This document shows positions 9,206-19,080 of a stretch of DNA of 64,000 nucleotides, piece by piece. A program made the position numbers and the translations under genes. The DNA lies in the NCBI RefSeq assembly GCF_947494755.1, contig NZ_CANLVZ010000007.1:62001-126000 (forward strand). Reading direction: 5' to 3'. The first letter of the stretch is position 1. Every line of letters starts with the position of its first letter. This DNA comes from an uncultured Tateyamaria sp. Lineage in GTDB: Bacteria; Pseudomonadota; Alphaproteobacteria; Rhodobacterales; Rhodobacteraceae. The notes under the pieces are model-generated. The model was given only the letters and a program-made list of their open reading frames with translations, was not told where the DNA came from and did not search any database.

Positions 9206-9903
9206 TGTTCACCGCGCTGCGCACGTCCCTCGCCACCGCCCTCGCATCTGTCGCCATGACAGGTACGGCGGTGGCCTGCGCGATGGTAACGCTGGACGGC
9301 GCGGACATGCAAAAGGGGATCGATCCTCTGTCGATCTCGATCCCGTCTCATGATCGCCGGCTCGAGATCGTGCGCGGCTTTGTCTGGGTCACAGCCCTGC
9401 GACCCAACATCTTTTCCGGGCAGGTGCGCCAGCCCCCCACTCGTTTGATCGCCAGCGTCGCCTCGAACCCTGCGGCGAGCGAGGCCTATCTCGACAGTCA
9501 ATACGCCGAGTGGACCATTTACGAGTTGCAAGGCGACGGTGTGGCCGCCTCGGATGCGGTGGTCTTTTTCAAGTGGCACCCTGACGTGTTGCCCCTGATC
9601 ACTATCGGTATCCCCAACCGCTCGGCGCAGGGCTGTGTGCAGATGCGCTTTGCCTCAAGCGACGACAGCGGGCTGTTGCCCACCTCAAAACGCCCCATCA
9701 CGCTCAATGATGTCACCGCTGACATTCCCGGCTACCAAAGTTTCAAGACCGCCAGCGTGCCGATCTTCTCCGCCGCGCCCGGCAAGGCCTATTCGGTGAT
9801 GGTCGGCGCGATGGATCCTACGGACGCGCAGGCCTTTGGCGTCACCCCCCCGAACGTGCCCATCTACTCTGATCTTATTCTTGTGCAGAAGGACTTGAGA
9901 TAG
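9205..9903 (+). CDS. Exported protein of unknown function, coupled to sucD
   Basis: 232 residues beginning with a Sec signal peptide (hydrophobic residues 6-22, likely cleaved near AVACA). The mature part is rich in Pro, Ser and beta-forming residues, with few cysteines, and has no domain I know. Its ATG overlaps the sucD TGA (TGATG) and it ends four bases before sucA, so it must be translated with both. The tight position between two cytoplasmic TCA genes is unexplained. Confidence 0.6.
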   Translation: MFTALRTSLATALASVAMTGTAVACAMVTLDGADMQKGIDPLSISIPSHDRRLEIVRGFVWVTALRPNIFSGQVRQPPTRLIASVASNPAASEAYLDSQYAEWTIYELQGDGVAASDAVVFFKWHPDVLPLITIGIPNRSAQGCVQMRFASSDDSGLLPTSKRPITLNDVTADIPGYQSFKTASVPIFSAAPGKAYSVMVGAMDPTDAQAFGVTPPNVPIYSDLILVQKDLR

Positions 9904-9907
9904 CCTC

Positions 9908-12865
9908 ATGACCGATCATCCTCAGAACGACCAGTTTCACGCCTCGAGCTTCATGCAGGGGCACAATGCCGAATATCTCGAGCAGATGTATGCGCGATAC
10001 GCCAATGACCCAAGCGCGGTCGACGAGGCCTGGCAGGCGTTCTTCAAGGCGATGGGGGACGATGATGTCAGCGTCAAACGCGAGGCCGAAGGGCCAAGCT
10101 GGGCGCGCCCCGACTGGCCCCCGATGCCAGGCGATGATCTGACGGCCGCCCTCACCGGCGAATGGGCGTCCGAGCCCGAAGTCAAAGGGGCCGGTGACAA
10201 GATCAGGGCAAAGGCCGCCGAAAGTGGCGTCTCGGTCAGCGATGATCAGGTCAAGCGTGCGGTGCTGGACTCGATCCGCGCCCTGATGATCATCCGCGCC
10301 TACCGAATCCGGGGCCATCTGGTCGCCGACCTCGACCCGCTTGGCATGCGCGATCAGACCCCGCATCCGGAACTCGATCCGAAATCCTACGGTTTTTCCG
10401 AAGCGGACATGGATCGCCCGATCTTTATCGACAAGGTGCTGGGCCTCGAGGTTGCCTCGATGCGCGAGATCATCGACATCGTGAAACGCACCTATTGTGG
10501 CACCTTCGCGCTGCAATACATGCATATTTCCGATCCCGAACAGGCCGGTTGGCTCAAGGAACGCATTGAGGGCCTCGGCAAGGAAATCCAGTTCACCCGT
10601 GAGGGGCGCAAGGCCATTTTGAACAAGATGGTCGAGGCCGAAGGCTTCGAAAAATTCCTGCATGTCAAATATATGGGCACCAAACGGTTTGGCCTGGATG
10701 GCGGTGAAAGTCTGATCCCCGCGATGGAACAGATTATCAAACGCGGTGGTGCGCTTGGCGTGCGCGACGTCGTGATCGGGATGCCCCACCGGGGTCGCCT
10801 GTCCGTACTGGCAAACGTGATGCAGAAACCCTACAGGGCGATCTTCAACGAATTTCAGGGCGGCAGTTTCAAGCCCGAAGACGTGGATGGCTCAGGTGAC
10901 GTGAAATACCACCTCGGAGCCTCCAGCGACCGTGAATTCGACGACAACACCGTTCACCTGTCACTGACCGCCAACCCCAGCCACCTCGAGGCGGTGAACC
11001 CGGTGGTGCTGGGCAAGGTCCGCGCCAAGCAGGACCAGCACAACGACACTGATCGCTCAACCGTGATGCCGATCCTGCTGCACGGCGATGCGGCCTTTGC
11101 CGGTCAAGGCGTTGTGGCCGAATGTTTCGCCCTGTCGGGCCTGCGCGGCCACCGCACCGGCGGTACGATGCACATTGTCGTCAACAACCAGATCGGGTTC
11201 ACCACCGCGCCGCATTTCTCGCGTTCCTCCCCCTATCCCACCGACAACGCTCTGGTGGTCGAGGCCCCGATTTTTCATGTGAACGGGGACGACCCGGAGG
11301 CGGTGGTTCACGCCGCCAAGGTCGCCACCGAATTCCGCCAGAAGTTCCACAAGGACGTGGTCATCGACATCTTCTGCTATCGCCGGTTCGGCCATAACGA
11401 GGGCGACGAGCCCATGTTCACCAACCCGATGATGTACAAGCGTATCAAGAAACACAAAACCACGCTGACTCTCTATACCGAGCGGCTGGTGCGCGACGGG
11501 CTGATCCCCGAGGGCGAAATCGAGGATATGAAGGCCGCCTTTCAGGCCCGCATGAATGACGAATTCGAGGCCGGGAAAGACTACAAACCCAATAAGGCCG
11601 ATTGGCTGGACGGGAAGTGGTCGCATCTGGACAAGAACAAGGAAGACTACGTGCGCGGCGAAACGGCCATTGCGCCCGAGACGCTCGAACAAGTCGGCAA
11701 AGCGATCAGCACCGCGCCCGAAAGTTTTCCGCTGCATAAGACGGTGGGGCGCTTGCTTGAGGCCAAGAAGGCGATGTTCGAGAGCGGCGAAGGCTTCGAT
11801 TGGGCGACGGGCGAGGCGCTGGCCTTCGGCTCGCTGCTGACCGAAGGGTTCCCTGTGCGCCTTGCGGGGCAGGACAGCACGCGCGGCACGTTCAGCCAGC
11901 GGCACTCTGGCCTCATCAATCAGGACACCGAAGAACGTTACTACCCCCTCAACACGTTGCGCCCTGGTCAGGCCCATTACGAAGTCATCGACTCGATGCT
12001 GTCGGAATATGCGGTGCTGGGGTTCGAGTACGGCTATAGCCTCGCTGAGCCCAACGCCCTGACGATGTGGGAAGCGCAGTTCGGCGACTTTGCCAACGGT
12101 GCCCAGATCATGTTCGACCAGTTCATCAGCTCGGGCGAAAGCAAATGGCTGCGCATGTCCGGCCTTGTCTGCCTGCTGCCCCACGGGTACGAAGGGCAAG
12201 GGCCCGAACACTCCTCGGCTCGGCTGGAACGGTTCCTGCAAATGTGCGGGCAAGACAACTGGATCGTGGCCAACTGCACGACACCCGCAAATTATTTCCA
12301 CATCTTGCGCCGCCAGATCCACCGTGACTTCCGCAAGCCGCTGATACTAATGACACCCAAGTCTCTGCTGCGCCACAAGCTGGCGGTATCCAAGGCCGAA
12401 GAGTTCACCACTGGCTCGTCCTTCCACCGAGTGCTGTGGGATGACGCCCAACAGGGCAATTCGGACACCAAGCTGGTGGGCGATGACAAGATCAAGCGCG
12501 TGGTCATGTGTTCGGGCAAGGTCTATTTCGATCTGCTCGAAGAACGCGATGCGCGCGGGATCGACGATGTCTACCTCCTGCGCTTCGAACAGTTCTATCC
12601 CTTCCCCGCCCAATCGGCGGTCAAGGAGCTGGAACGCTTCAAAAAAGCCGAAATGGTCTGGTGTCAGGAAGAGCCGAAAAACCAGGGGGCATGGACCTTT
12701 ATTGACCCCAACCTCGAATGGGTTCTGGGCCGGATCAAGGCCAAGCACACCCGCCCCACATATGTTGGCCGCGCCACCTCCGCCTCGCCCGCGACGGGTC
12801 TGGCCAGCCAGCACAAAGCCCAACAAGCCGCTCTCGTTGACGAAGCGCTGACCATCAAAGGATAA
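9908..12865 (+). CDS. sucA: 2-oxoglutarate dehydrogenase E1 component
   Basis: 985 residues. Thiamine-diphosphate enzyme that decarboxylates 2-oxoglutarate and succinylates the lipoyl group of SucB. The N-terminus has the E2-binding segment with FLEQMYARY-like character near residues 15-24, then [14 protein letters not shown] near 291, the ThDP motif region [14 protein letters not shown] near 391, NNQIGFTT near 422, [14 protein letters not shown] near 490 and the C-terminal pyrimidine-binding half with [13 protein letters not shown] near 654 and [15 protein letters not shown] near 757. Full length, four bases from sucB. Confidence 0.97.
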   Translation: MTDHPQNDQFHASSFMQGHNAEYLEQMYARYANDPSAVDEAWQAFFKAMGDDDVSVKREAEGPSWARPDWPPMPGDDLTAALTGEWASEPEVKGAGDKIRAKAAESGVSVSDDQVKRAVLDSIRALMIIRAYRIRGHLVADLDPLGMRDQTPHPELDPKSYGFSEADMDRPIFIDKVLGLEVASMREIIDIVKRTYCGTFALQYMHISDPEQAGWLKERIEGLGKEIQFTREGRKAILNKMVEAEGFEKFLHVKYMGTKRFGLDGGESLIPAMEQIIKRGGALGVRDVVIGMPHRGRLSVLANVMQKPYRAIFNEFQGGSFKPEDVDGSGDVKYHLGASSDREFDDNTVHLSLTANPSHLEAVNPVVLGKVRAKQDQHNDTDRSTVMPILLHGDAAFAGQGVVAECFALSGLRGHRTGGTMHIVVNNQIGFTTAPHFSRSSPYPTDNALVVEAPIFHVNGDDPEAVVHAAKVATEFRQKFHKDVVIDIFCYRRFGHNEGDEPMFTNPMMYKRIKKHKTTLTLYTERLVRDGLIPEGEIEDMKAAFQARMNDEFEAGKDYKPNKADWLDGKWSHLDKNKEDYVRGETAIAPETLEQVGKAISTAPESFPLHKTVGRLLEAKKAMFESGEGFDWATGEALAFGSLLTEGFPVRLAGQDSTRGTFSQRHSGLINQDTEERYYPLNTLRPGQAHYEVIDSMLSEYAVLGFEYGYSLAEPNALTMWEAQFGDFANGAQIMFDQFISSGESKWLRMSGLVCLLPHGYEGQGPEHSSARLERFLQMCGQDNWIVANCTTPANYFHILRRQIHRDFRKPLILMTPKSLLRHKLAVSKAEEFTTGSSFHRVLWDDAQQGNSDTKLVGDDKIKRVVMCSGKVYFDLLEERDARGIDDVYLLRFEQFYPFPAQSAVKELERFKKAEMVWCQEEPKNQGAWTFIDPNLEWVLGRIKAKHTRPTYVGRATSASPATGLASQHKAQQAALVDEALTIKG

Positions 12866-12869
12866 GACC

Positions 12870-14447
12870 ATGACCACCGAAGTCCGCGTGCCCACCCTGG
12901 GCGAAAGCGTCACCGAAGCCACCGTCGCCACTTGGTTCAAGAAACCCGGCGACACGGTCGCGGTCGACGAAATGCTGTGCGAGCTGGAAACCGACAAGGT
13001 GACCGTCGAGGTGCCGAGCCCATTGGCAGGCACCTTGGGTGACATAGTAGCTGCCGAAGGCGAAACTGTTGGGGTCGATGCCCTGCTTGCCACGATTTCC
13101 GAAGGGGATGCGGGCAGCGATGCCGCTCCTAAGGGCAAGGAAGCCGCCGAAGACAGTGAAGCCGGCAGCAGTGCCGCCCGGACTGCCGTGGCCGAAGACG
13201 ACGCGCCCGCCACCCCTGCGGGGTCAGGTGGGGACAGCGTGGATGTGATGGTGCCCACCCTTGGCGAAAGCGTGACTGAGGCCACCGTCAGCACATGGTT
13301 CAAGGCCGTCGGCGACAGCGTGGCGCAGGACGAGATGCTGTGCGAGTTGGAAACCGACAAGGTCAGCGTTGAGGTTCCCGCCCCCGCCGCTGGTGTTCTG
13401 ACCGAAATCACCGCCCCCGAAGGCACCACCGTCGATGCCAGCGCGAAACTGGCTGTGATCTCCTCCTCCGGCGCGCCCGCCAAGGCGATCGAGGGTGACG
13501 CGGAGCCCACCAGCAACTACCAGACCCCGCCTGCGGGGCAAGGCACTGCCCGCTCCGACACAGAAGACGCCCCCGCCGCCAAGAAGGCGATGGCCGAGGC
13601 GGGCATGAGTGCTGACCAAGTGACCGGATCAGGCCGCGACGGGCGCATTATGAAAGAGGATGTCGCCAAGGCGGTCGCCGCCGCCGCCAGCGCGCCTGCC
13701 CCGGCCCCCGCCGCCGCTCCGCGCGCCCCGGTCGCTGCTGACGATGCCGCCCGCGAAGAACGGGTCAAGATGACCCGCCTGCGCCAGACCATCGCCAAGC
13801 GCCTCAAGGACAGCCAGAACACCGCCGCCATGCTCACCACCTATAACGAGGTCGACATGACCGAGGTGATGGCCCTGCGCAATGAATACAAAGACCTGTT
13901 TTTGAAGAAACACGGGGTCAAGCTGGGCTTCATGTCCTTCTTCACCAAGGCCTGCGTGCATGCCCTGCGCGAAGTCCCCGAGGTCAATGCCGAGATCGAT
14001 GGCACCGACGTGGTCTACAAGAATTTCGTGCACATGGGCATCGCTGCCGGTACGCCTCAGGGCCTCGTCGTGCCCGTCATTCGCGATGCGGATTCCATGT
14101 CTTTCGCGGCCATCGAAAAGGCGATTGCCGAAAAAGGGGCCCGCGCCCGCGACGGCAAGCTGAGCATGGCCGAAATGCAGGGCGGCACCTTCACGATCTC
14201 GAACGGTGGGGTCTATGGCTCGCTCATGTCCTCACCCATCCTGAACCCGCCCCAGTCGGGTATCCTCGGCATGCACAAGATCCAGGACCGCCCCATGGCC
14301 ATCGGCGGAGAGGTCGTGATCCGGCCCATGATGTACCTCGCCCTGTCCTATGACCACCGGATCGTGGACGGTAAAGGCGCGGTGACGTTCCTTGTGCGGG
14401 TCAAAGAGGCGCTGGAGGATCCACGGCGGTTGTTGATGGATTTGTGA
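12870..14447 (+). CDS. sucB: 2-oxoglutarate dehydrogenase E2 (dihydrolipoyl succinyltransferase) with two lipoyl domains
   Basis: 525 residues against about 400 for the single-lipoyl form. Lipoyl domain 1 (about 3-78) carries Lys43 in ETDKVTV; lipoyl domain 2 (about 124-200) carries Lys164 in ETDKVSV. They are joined by an acidic Ala/Glu/Gly linker. A peripheral-subunit-binding domain follows (about 235-270, [20 protein letters not shown]), then an Ala/Pro linker and the catalytic domain (about 295-525) with [12 protein letters not shown] near the C-terminus. The two lipoyl domains are about as similar in DNA as in protein, so this looks like an internal duplication. E3 is encoded 1.9 kb downstream. 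Confidence 0.96.
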   Translation: MTTEVRVPTLGESVTEATVATWFKKPGDTVAVDEMLCELETDKVTVEVPSPLAGTLGDIVAAEGETVGVDALLATISEGDAGSDAAPKGKEAAEDSEAGSSAARTAVAEDDAPATPAGSGGDSVDVMVPTLGESVTEATVSTWFKAVGDSVAQDEMLCELETDKVSVEVPAPAAGVLTEITAPEGTTVDASAKLAVISSSGAPAKAIEGDAEPTSNYQTPPAGQGTARSDTEDAPAAKKAMAEAGMSADQVTGSGRDGRIMKEDVAKAVAAAASAPAPAPAAAPRAPVAADDAAREERVKMTRLRQTIAKRLKDSQNTAAMLTTYNEVDMTEVMALRNEYKDLFLKKHGVKLGFMSFFTKACVHALREVPEVNAEIDGTDVVYKNFVHMGIAAGTPQGLVVPVIRDADSMSFAAIEKAIAEKGARARDGKLSMAEMQGGTFTISNGGVYGSLMSSPILNPPQSGILGMHKIQDRPMAIGGEVVIRPMMYLALSYDHRIVDGKGAVTFLVRVKEALEDPRRLLMDL

Positions 14448-14465
14448 GGCAGTCAGGTCGTGCCC

Positions 14466-14873
14466 ATGCGAGACAGCAGCGCACACACTATACAGCGCAC
14501 ACGGGACACGCCCCGTGCGCAGACGTTGTTGCTCAGTGCAGTCTACGCGGTGCTGCCGCTTGTTTACCTCTCCATCGAGTATCACCAGATGATCGAAACG
14601 CCCGAGGACCGCATATATTGGTATGTGCTCGTCACCGGCCCAATCCTCCTGTTGCTGGCTGGCCTCGCCTGGCATCTGACCCCGGTCGTCGCACTGCTAC
14701 TGATGTTCGGCGGCGCGCTTCATGCCATTGGCGTGGGTTTGGTCCTCGGGTTCATAGGCCTACTCGTGTGGCCTGCATTGGTTTTTGCCGCTCTTGCGCT
14801 TTTCGTGGGCATCGCCAGCATGCGCACCTCCACACACCTGTTTCCTGCCGTGGCTGGCGAAGATGATCGATAG
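14466..14873 (+). CDS. Small integral membrane protein of unknown function
   Basis: 135 residues from ATG 14466 (GTG 14460 is possible). Four hydrophobic segments at roughly 23-38, 53-68, 72-94 and 97-114 mark an inner-membrane protein. A second open frame covers the same bases from 14444, but its product is basic and lacks any membrane or folded character, so I take this frame. It lies between sucB and the first MAPEG-like gene in the same orientation. No known domain recognised. Confidence 0.6.
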   Translation: MRDSSAHTIQRTRDTPRAQTLLLSAVYAVLPLVYLSIEYHQMIETPEDRIYWYVLVTGPILLLLAGLAWHLTPVVALLLMFGGALHAIGVGLVLGFIGLLVWPALVFAALALFVGIASMRTSTHLFPAVAGEDDR

Positions 14874-14899
14874 ATACCCACCAAAAGGACGCTGATCAG

Positions 14900-15292
14900 A
14901 TGACCCCTGAACTCACCTACCTCGCCTATGCCGTGATCCTGCTGATCGCCCACGCGATCATCCAAGCCACCTTCTCCGACCTCTCCAAAGGACTCGGCTG
15001 GGCCCTCGGCCCGCAGGATGAAGAGCGTGATCAGCCCCCAGTCGCAGGCCGCATCGAAAGGGCCTTGGGGAACTATCTCGAAACGCTCCCGGCCTTCATC
15101 GCCTTGGCCCTCGCATTAGCGGTCACAGGCCTCAACACCGAAACGACAGCCCTCGGGGCCGCGATCTGGTTCTGGGCCCGCGTCGCCTACATCCCGGCCT
15201 ATGCCTCGGGCATCCCCATGGTCCGTTCGGTCGTTTGGTTCATCTCACTGGCCGGTCTGGTCATGATGATGCTGCCGCTGCTTGGTGCATGA
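14900..15292 (+). CDS. MAPEG-family membrane protein (copy 1)
   Basis: 130 residues with four transmembrane helices; starts MTPELTYLAYAVILL after AAAAGGACG. The MAPEG pattern is visible in the polar stretch RIERALGNYLETLPAFIALALAL (residues 50-72) and in FWARVAYIPAYASGIP near residue 93, the segment that binds glutathione in eukaryotic members. Bacterial relatives of this type are mostly uncharacterised. A paralogue with the same N-terminus lies 540 bases downstream, flanking an unknown gene. Overlaps the next gene at ATGA. Confidence 0.85.
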   Translation: MTPELTYLAYAVILLIAHAIIQATFSDLSKGLGWALGPQDEERDQPPVAGRIERALGNYLETLPAFIALALALAVTGLNTETTALGAAIWFWARVAYIPAYASGIPMVRSVVWFISLAGLVMMMLPLLGA

Positions 15293-15834
15293 CCCTGCAC
15301 GCCAGATATCAAGCGGCCATCGCCGCGCGGCGGGCCTTTGCCTTGCCGGGTTATCTGACGTTGGCGGAGGCGGGCTTTGACGGCCCCTACGTCTCTCCCA
15401 TCCAGATGACATCCGGCAATCTCACCGGGCCACTGCTGATCTCCAAAGACTGGCTCGACGCCCCCTCGGCGGCAGCGCACAAGGCGGAGTTGAAACGCAC
15501 GGGCTACCTGCCCCACATTCCCTACAACAAGGTCATCGGCAAGGTTCTGGCGCTGCTCGGCCTCACGCGGGGCGACATCTACATCACGCCGATCTTTCAC
15601 CTGCTGACGCCCAAACGCTCCTCAACCATTCCGCCCAATCACGCGCGGGCCTGTTTCGACGCGGTGGGGCGACACGAACTGCTCGGGCGGCGCCCCGTGG
15701 CGCTCGGCACCGACAGCGCGCGCGTGCTGCGCCATTTCGACGTCGATCACGTGACGGCCCCGCACCCGTCGGCCCGCATCGGCAGCTATGACAAACGGGC
15801 CCACCTGATTGCCAAGGCGGTAGAGGCAGCATGA
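15289..15834 (+). CDS. Uncharacterised protein between two MAPEG genes (possible uracil-DNA-glycosylase-like fold)
   Basis: 181 residues, soluble. It begins at ATG 15289, overlapping the first MAPEG stop. I do not recognise it firmly. The segment DIYITPIFHLLTPKRSS, then a conserved-looking LGRRPVALGTDSARVL and AP-HPSAR near residue 162, resemble the strand-loop and HPS-type motif of uracil-DNA-glycosylase-superfamily proteins, but the catalytic water-activating motif (GxDPY or equivalent) is not evident. So any such activity is speculative. Both its start and stop overlap MAPEG genes, suggesting a three-gene module. Confidence 0.5.
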   Translation: MTLHARYQAAIAARRAFALPGYLTLAEAGFDGPYVSPIQMTSGNLTGPLLISKDWLDAPSAAAHKAELKRTGYLPHIPYNKVIGKVLALLGLTRGDIYITPIFHLLTPKRSSTIPPNHARACFDAVGRHELLGRRPVALGTDSARVLRHFDVDHVTAPHPSARIGSYDKRAHLIAKAVEAA

Positions 15835-16241
15835 CCCCAGAACTCACCGCCCTCACCCTCGCTGCACTGCTGCAAGTGGTGCAATTCGTGCTGATGGCCG
15901 TGCCCGCGAACCTCGAACTGGGCCAGGGCAAAACGCTCAGCCCGCGCGACCGTGAACGTCTTGGCGGCAGCCTTGAGGATCAACTGAGCACCCGCACCGC
16001 CCGCCTCTACCGCGCGCTCAACAACCACTTCGAAGGGCTGATCCTCTTCACCATTGCTTGCGTGATCGTGACACTCGCGGACAAATCCACCTCGTTCACG
16101 GCCCTTTGCGCCTATACCTACCTGATCGCGCGGATCGCCTATGTGCCAGCCTATGCTTTCGGGCTAAGCCCTTGGCGCAGCTACATCTGGTTCGTCGGTT
16201 TTCTTGCCACCACATCAATGCTCGTCGCGGCACTGTTATAA
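15831..16241 (+). CDS. MAPEG-family membrane protein (copy 2)
   Basis: 136 residues, four transmembrane helices, start MTPELTALTLAALLQ as in copy 1. The family pattern is conserved: RLYRALNNHFEGLILFTIACV (residues 61-81) and IARIAYVPAYAFGLSP near residues 100-115. It overlaps the preceding gene by ATGA and is followed by a dispersed repeat and lpd. The two MAPEG copies probably arose by duplication; they have diverged to modest identity outside those two segments. Confidence 0.85.
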   Translation: MTPELTALTLAALLQVVQFVLMAVPANLELGQGKTLSPRDRERLGGSLEDQLSTRTARLYRALNNHFEGLILFTIACVIVTLADKSTSFTALCAYTYLIARIAYVPAYAFGLSPWRSYIWFVGFLATTSMLVAALL

Positions 16242-16250
16242 GTTTCTTTT

Positions 16251-16311
16251 GACCCCAAATACCGCGGGGGAGGCCGCAAGGCCGGGGGCAGCGCCCCCTC
16301 CGCACCCCACA
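16251..16311 (-). repeat. Dispersed Rhodobacterales intergenic palindrome, copy A
   Basis: Contains GGGGGC-AGC-GCCCCC (16284-16298) and a second GC-rich stem. Read on the minus strand it goes GAGGGGG, loop, CCCCC..., CTCCCCCGCGG, TATTTGGGG, the same layout as the element at 34231-34270 on the plus strand. Elements of this layout are common between genes in roseobacters, as I remember. It lies in the 86-base gap upstream of lpd. Confidence 0.55.
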
Positions 16312-16327
16312 ACAAAGGACCAAACCC

Positions 16328-17716
16328 ATGGCTTCTTACGACGTGATCATCATCGGCTCCGGCCCCGGCGGCTATGTCTGCGCCATCCGCTGCGCGCAAC
16401 AGGGCCTCAAGACGGCCGTGGTCGAAGGGCGCGACACGCTCGGGGGCACCTGCCTCAACGTTGGCTGCATCCCCTCCAAGGCGCTGCTGCACGCCTCGCA
16501 CATGCTGCACGAGGCCGAGCACAACTTTGCCACCATGGGTCTCAAGGGCAAACGCCCCTCGGTCGACTGGAAACAGATGCTGACCTACAAGGATGACACG
16601 ATCGCGCAGAACACCAAGGGCGTGGAATTCCTGTTCAAGAAGAACAAGATCGACTGGCTGAAAGGCTGGGGATCGATCCCCGAAGCGGGCAAGGTCAAGG
16701 TCGGCGATGACACGCATGAGGCCAAGTCGATCATCATCGCCTCCGGCTCCGAAGCGGCCAGCCTGCCTGGCGTCGAGGTGGATGAAAAGGTCGTCGTGAC
16801 TTCCACCGGCGCGCTGGAACTGGGCAAGGTGCCCAACAAGATGGTGGTGATCGGCGCGGGCGTGATCGGGCTGGAGCTTGGGTCGGTTTACAAACGGCTC
16901 GGGGCCGAGGTCGAGGTGATCGAGTTCCTTGACGCCATCACCCCCGGCATGGACGCCGAAGTGCAGCGCCAGTTCCAGAAACTGCTGACCAAGCAAGGGC
17001 TGAGCTTTACCATGGGGGCCGCTGTCCAAAAGGTCGGGGCGACCAAGACCAAGGCCAAGGTGCACTACAAAATGCGCAGCGATGACAGCGAACATGTAAG
17101 CGATGCCGATGTGGTACTGGTCGCGACCGGGCGCAAGCCGTTCGTCGATGGGCTGGGGCTTGAGGGCCTCGGCGTCGAGATGACCAAGCGTGGTCAGATC
17201 AAGGTCGACGCGCATTGGCAAACCAACGTGCCGGGCATCTACGCCATCGGCGACGTGATCGAAGGGCCGATGCTGGCGCACAAGGCCGAAGACGAAGGCA
17301 TAGCCGCCGCCGACACGGTTGCGGGCAAGCATGGGCACGTAAATTATGGCGTGATCCCCGGCGTGATCTATACGCACCCCGAGGTCGCCAATGTGGGCGC
17401 GACCGAAGAGGCGCTGAAAGAGGCGGGCCACAAATACAAGGTCGGCAAGTTCAGCTTCATGGGCAACGGGCGGGCCAAGGCGAACTTTGCCGCCGACGGC
17501 TTTGTCAAAATCCTCGCCGATGCAGACACCGACCGCATTCTGGGCGCACACATCATCGGGCCAAGCGCGGGCGATCTGATCCACGAGATCTGCGTAGCCA
17601 TGGAATTCGGGGCCTCCGCCGAAGATCTGGCGATGACCTGCCACGCCCACCCGACCTATTCCGAAGCGGTGCGCGAGGCGGCCCTTGCCTGTGGTATGGG
17701 TCCGATCCACAGCTAA
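16328..17716 (+). CDS. lpd: Dihydrolipoyl dehydrogenase (E3)
   Basis: 462 residues. FAD-dependent disulfide oxidoreductase that reoxidises dihydrolipoyl groups of SucB. FAD-binding [11 protein letters not shown] at 10-20; redox disulfide C42/C47 in [17 protein letters not shown]-binding [12 protein letters not shown] near 176; FAD motif [20 protein letters not shown] near 302; and the catalytic His441/Glu446 pair in HAHPTYSE. The start follows AAAGGA by normal spacing. It ends the suc locus; other E3 copies for pyruvate or glycine complexes may exist elsewhere. Confidence 0.96.
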   Translation: MASYDVIIIGSGPGGYVCAIRCAQQGLKTAVVEGRDTLGGTCLNVGCIPSKALLHASHMLHEAEHNFATMGLKGKRPSVDWKQMLTYKDDTIAQNTKGVEFLFKKNKIDWLKGWGSIPEAGKVKVGDDTHEAKSIIIASGSEAASLPGVEVDEKVVVTSTGALELGKVPNKMVVIGAGVIGLELGSVYKRLGAEVEVIEFLDAITPGMDAEVQRQFQKLLTKQGLSFTMGAAVQKVGATKTKAKVHYKMRSDDSEHVSDADVVLVATGRKPFVDGLGLEGLGVEMTKRGQIKVDAHWQTNVPGIYAIGDVIEGPMLAHKAEDEGIAAADTVAGKHGHVNYGVIPGVIYTHPEVANVGATEEALKEAGHKYKVGKFSFMGNGRAKANFAADGFVKILADADTDRILGAHIIGPSAGDLIHEICVAMEFGASAEDLAMTCHAHPTYSEAVREAALACGMGPIHS

Positions 17717-17942
17717 ACAATGCTGGCTGCGCGTCCCATTGCACGTGGGCGCGCCGCCCATTGGCAGATGTTCGCCAGTTCTCATCATACGAAGTGGAAC
17801 TTTTCCGCGCGCGCACCAGTTTGCCGCATGGGGAGACATGACGGCCTATTCCAATACACGGCTATTTGATCCCTTTTCAGAACTGTCGCCGGGGCAGGGA
17901 CATCACGCTCGGGCAAACATGACCAACGCAAAGGACTATTTT

Positions 17943-18446
17943 ATGAACCGCCGCAGCACATTCAAAATTCTCGCCGGAGCCACCGCACTTGTCGCATTGG
18001 GCGCCTGCGCCTCCGAACCGCAGGGCGACGACATTGTCGATATCGCGGCGGGCAACCCGAACTTCTCGACCCTCGTCGCTGCCGTGCAGGCTGCCGGTCT
18101 GGTGGACACGCTGAAAGGCCCCGGCCCCTTCACCGTCTTTGCACCGACTAATGACGCATTCGCAGCACTGCCCGCAGGCACCGTGGACTCGCTGTTGCTG
18201 CCCGAGAACAAAGACCAACTGGTCGACATCCTGACGTACCACGTCGTCCCGGGTCAGATTTCCGCAGGTGACGTGCTGGGCACGCGCCAATCCGTCGCCA
18301 CCGTGCAAGGCGGTACGCTGGACGTGAACGGTCAGGTCGGCAAGTTCGGCACAGGCGTTCAGGTCAATGGGGCCAACGTGATCCAGGCCGATATCTTTGG
18401 CACAAACGGCGTGATCCACGCCATCGACAGCGTTCTGCTGCCATAA
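17943..18446 (+). CDS. Fasciclin-domain lipoprotein
   Basis: 167 residues. Signal peptide with lipobox LGAC near residues 17-20. A single fasciclin (FAS1) domain follows (about 32-167) with both FAS1 boxes: [19 protein letters not shown] near 59-77 (H1) and the YHVVPG segment near 99, ending in [13 protein letters not shown] (H2). Such proteins are surface-anchored adhesion-type modules. Start at 17943; a Met at 17920 in the same frame is possible but would disturb the signal peptide. The 226-base gap upstream contains no gene I can support. Confidence 0.88.
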   Translation: MNRRSTFKILAGATALVALGACASEPQGDDIVDIAAGNPNFSTLVAAVQAAGLVDTLKGPGPFTVFAPTNDAFAALPAGTVDSLLLPENKDQLVDILTYHVVPGQISAGDVLGTRQSVATVQGGTLDVNGQVGKFGTGVQVNGANVIQADIFGTNGVIHAIDSVLLP

Positions 18447-18477
18447 GTCAGCTTTCCCGTCCCTACGAGGACAGGTG

Positions 18478-19080
18478 CTACCACATGGTTCGGGCCGCGC
18501 GCTCGGACCATGCATTATCATAGGCCGCGCCGCCTTCGTCGCCCTGTGATGCTTCGGCCAGGATCTCACCCACGCTTGGCAACCCTGCTGCATCATCGCG
18601 CGACCACAACCCTGCGCGGATCAGTGCGCGCGCGCACTGGGTGTAGACCTCTGCGACTTTTATCACGATGACCGTTGCGGGGTGACGCCCTTTCTGCTCG
18701 AACCGGGCGCGCAAATCCGCATCCGCCGTCAGCCGCGCATGCCCGTTGACCCGCACCACCGTGTTCGAACCGGGCACCATGAACATCAGCGACACACGCC
18801 CGTCCGTCACGATATTGCGCAGTGATTCCAGACGGTTGTTTCCCCGCCAGTCTGGCAGGGCCAATGTGCGCGTGTCCAGTTCTGTCACCACAGGCCCATC
18901 ATCACCGCGCGGGCTGCCATCGGTGCCATCCGGCCCCACAGTTGTCAGAACGACAAAGCGGGACGCAGCAATCCATTGCGAATAAAGCGGGCTGAGATGG
19001 TCCACCACCTTGCGGAGCGACGGCGCACCGGGTGTGCCGTAAAGCCCTTCGAGCGCCTCGATATCCTCAATGTACTCCAT
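18478..19080 (-). CDS. Pyridoxamine 5'-phosphate oxidase-type FMN-binding protein
   Basis: 200 residues. It has the split-barrel flavin-binding fold of PNPOx-like proteins: WIAASRFVVLTTVGPDGTDGSPRGD near residues 36-60, LPDWRGNNRLESLRNIV near 76-92 and LMFMVPGSNTVVRVNG near 99-114. This subfamily (MSMEG_1061-like, as I recall) probably binds FMN or F420; the reaction is unknown, so it should not be called pyridoxamine oxidase. ATG 19080 follows AAGGAGG at 11 bases; GTG 19101 is an alternative. It overlaps plsC by 14 bases and is last in the ftsE-ftsX-plsC operon. Confidence 0.78.
   Translation of the reverse strand: MEYIEDIEALEGLYGTPGAPSLRKVVDHLSPLYSQWIAASRFVVLTTVGPDGTDGSPRGDDGPVVTELDTRTLALPDWRGNNRLESLRNIVTDGRVSLMFMVPGSNTVVRVNGHARLTADADLRARFEQKGRHPATVIVIKVAEVYTQCARALIRAGLWSRDDAAGLPSVGEILAEASQGDEGGAAYDNAWSERAARTMW

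Noticed and set aside
14444-14866. An alternative plus-strand frame overlapping the small membrane protein
   Set aside because: The product is basic and lacks hydrophobic segments; the other frame gives four good membrane helices.
17770-17830. GGAAC followed about 17 bases later by GTTT upstream of the fasciclin gene, like an EcfG promoter
   Set aside because: The -10 element is weak and I cannot support EcfG in this organism.
16181-17839. A 552-codon minus-strand open frame
   Set aside because: Antisense to lpd, which has intact redox and cofactor motifs.
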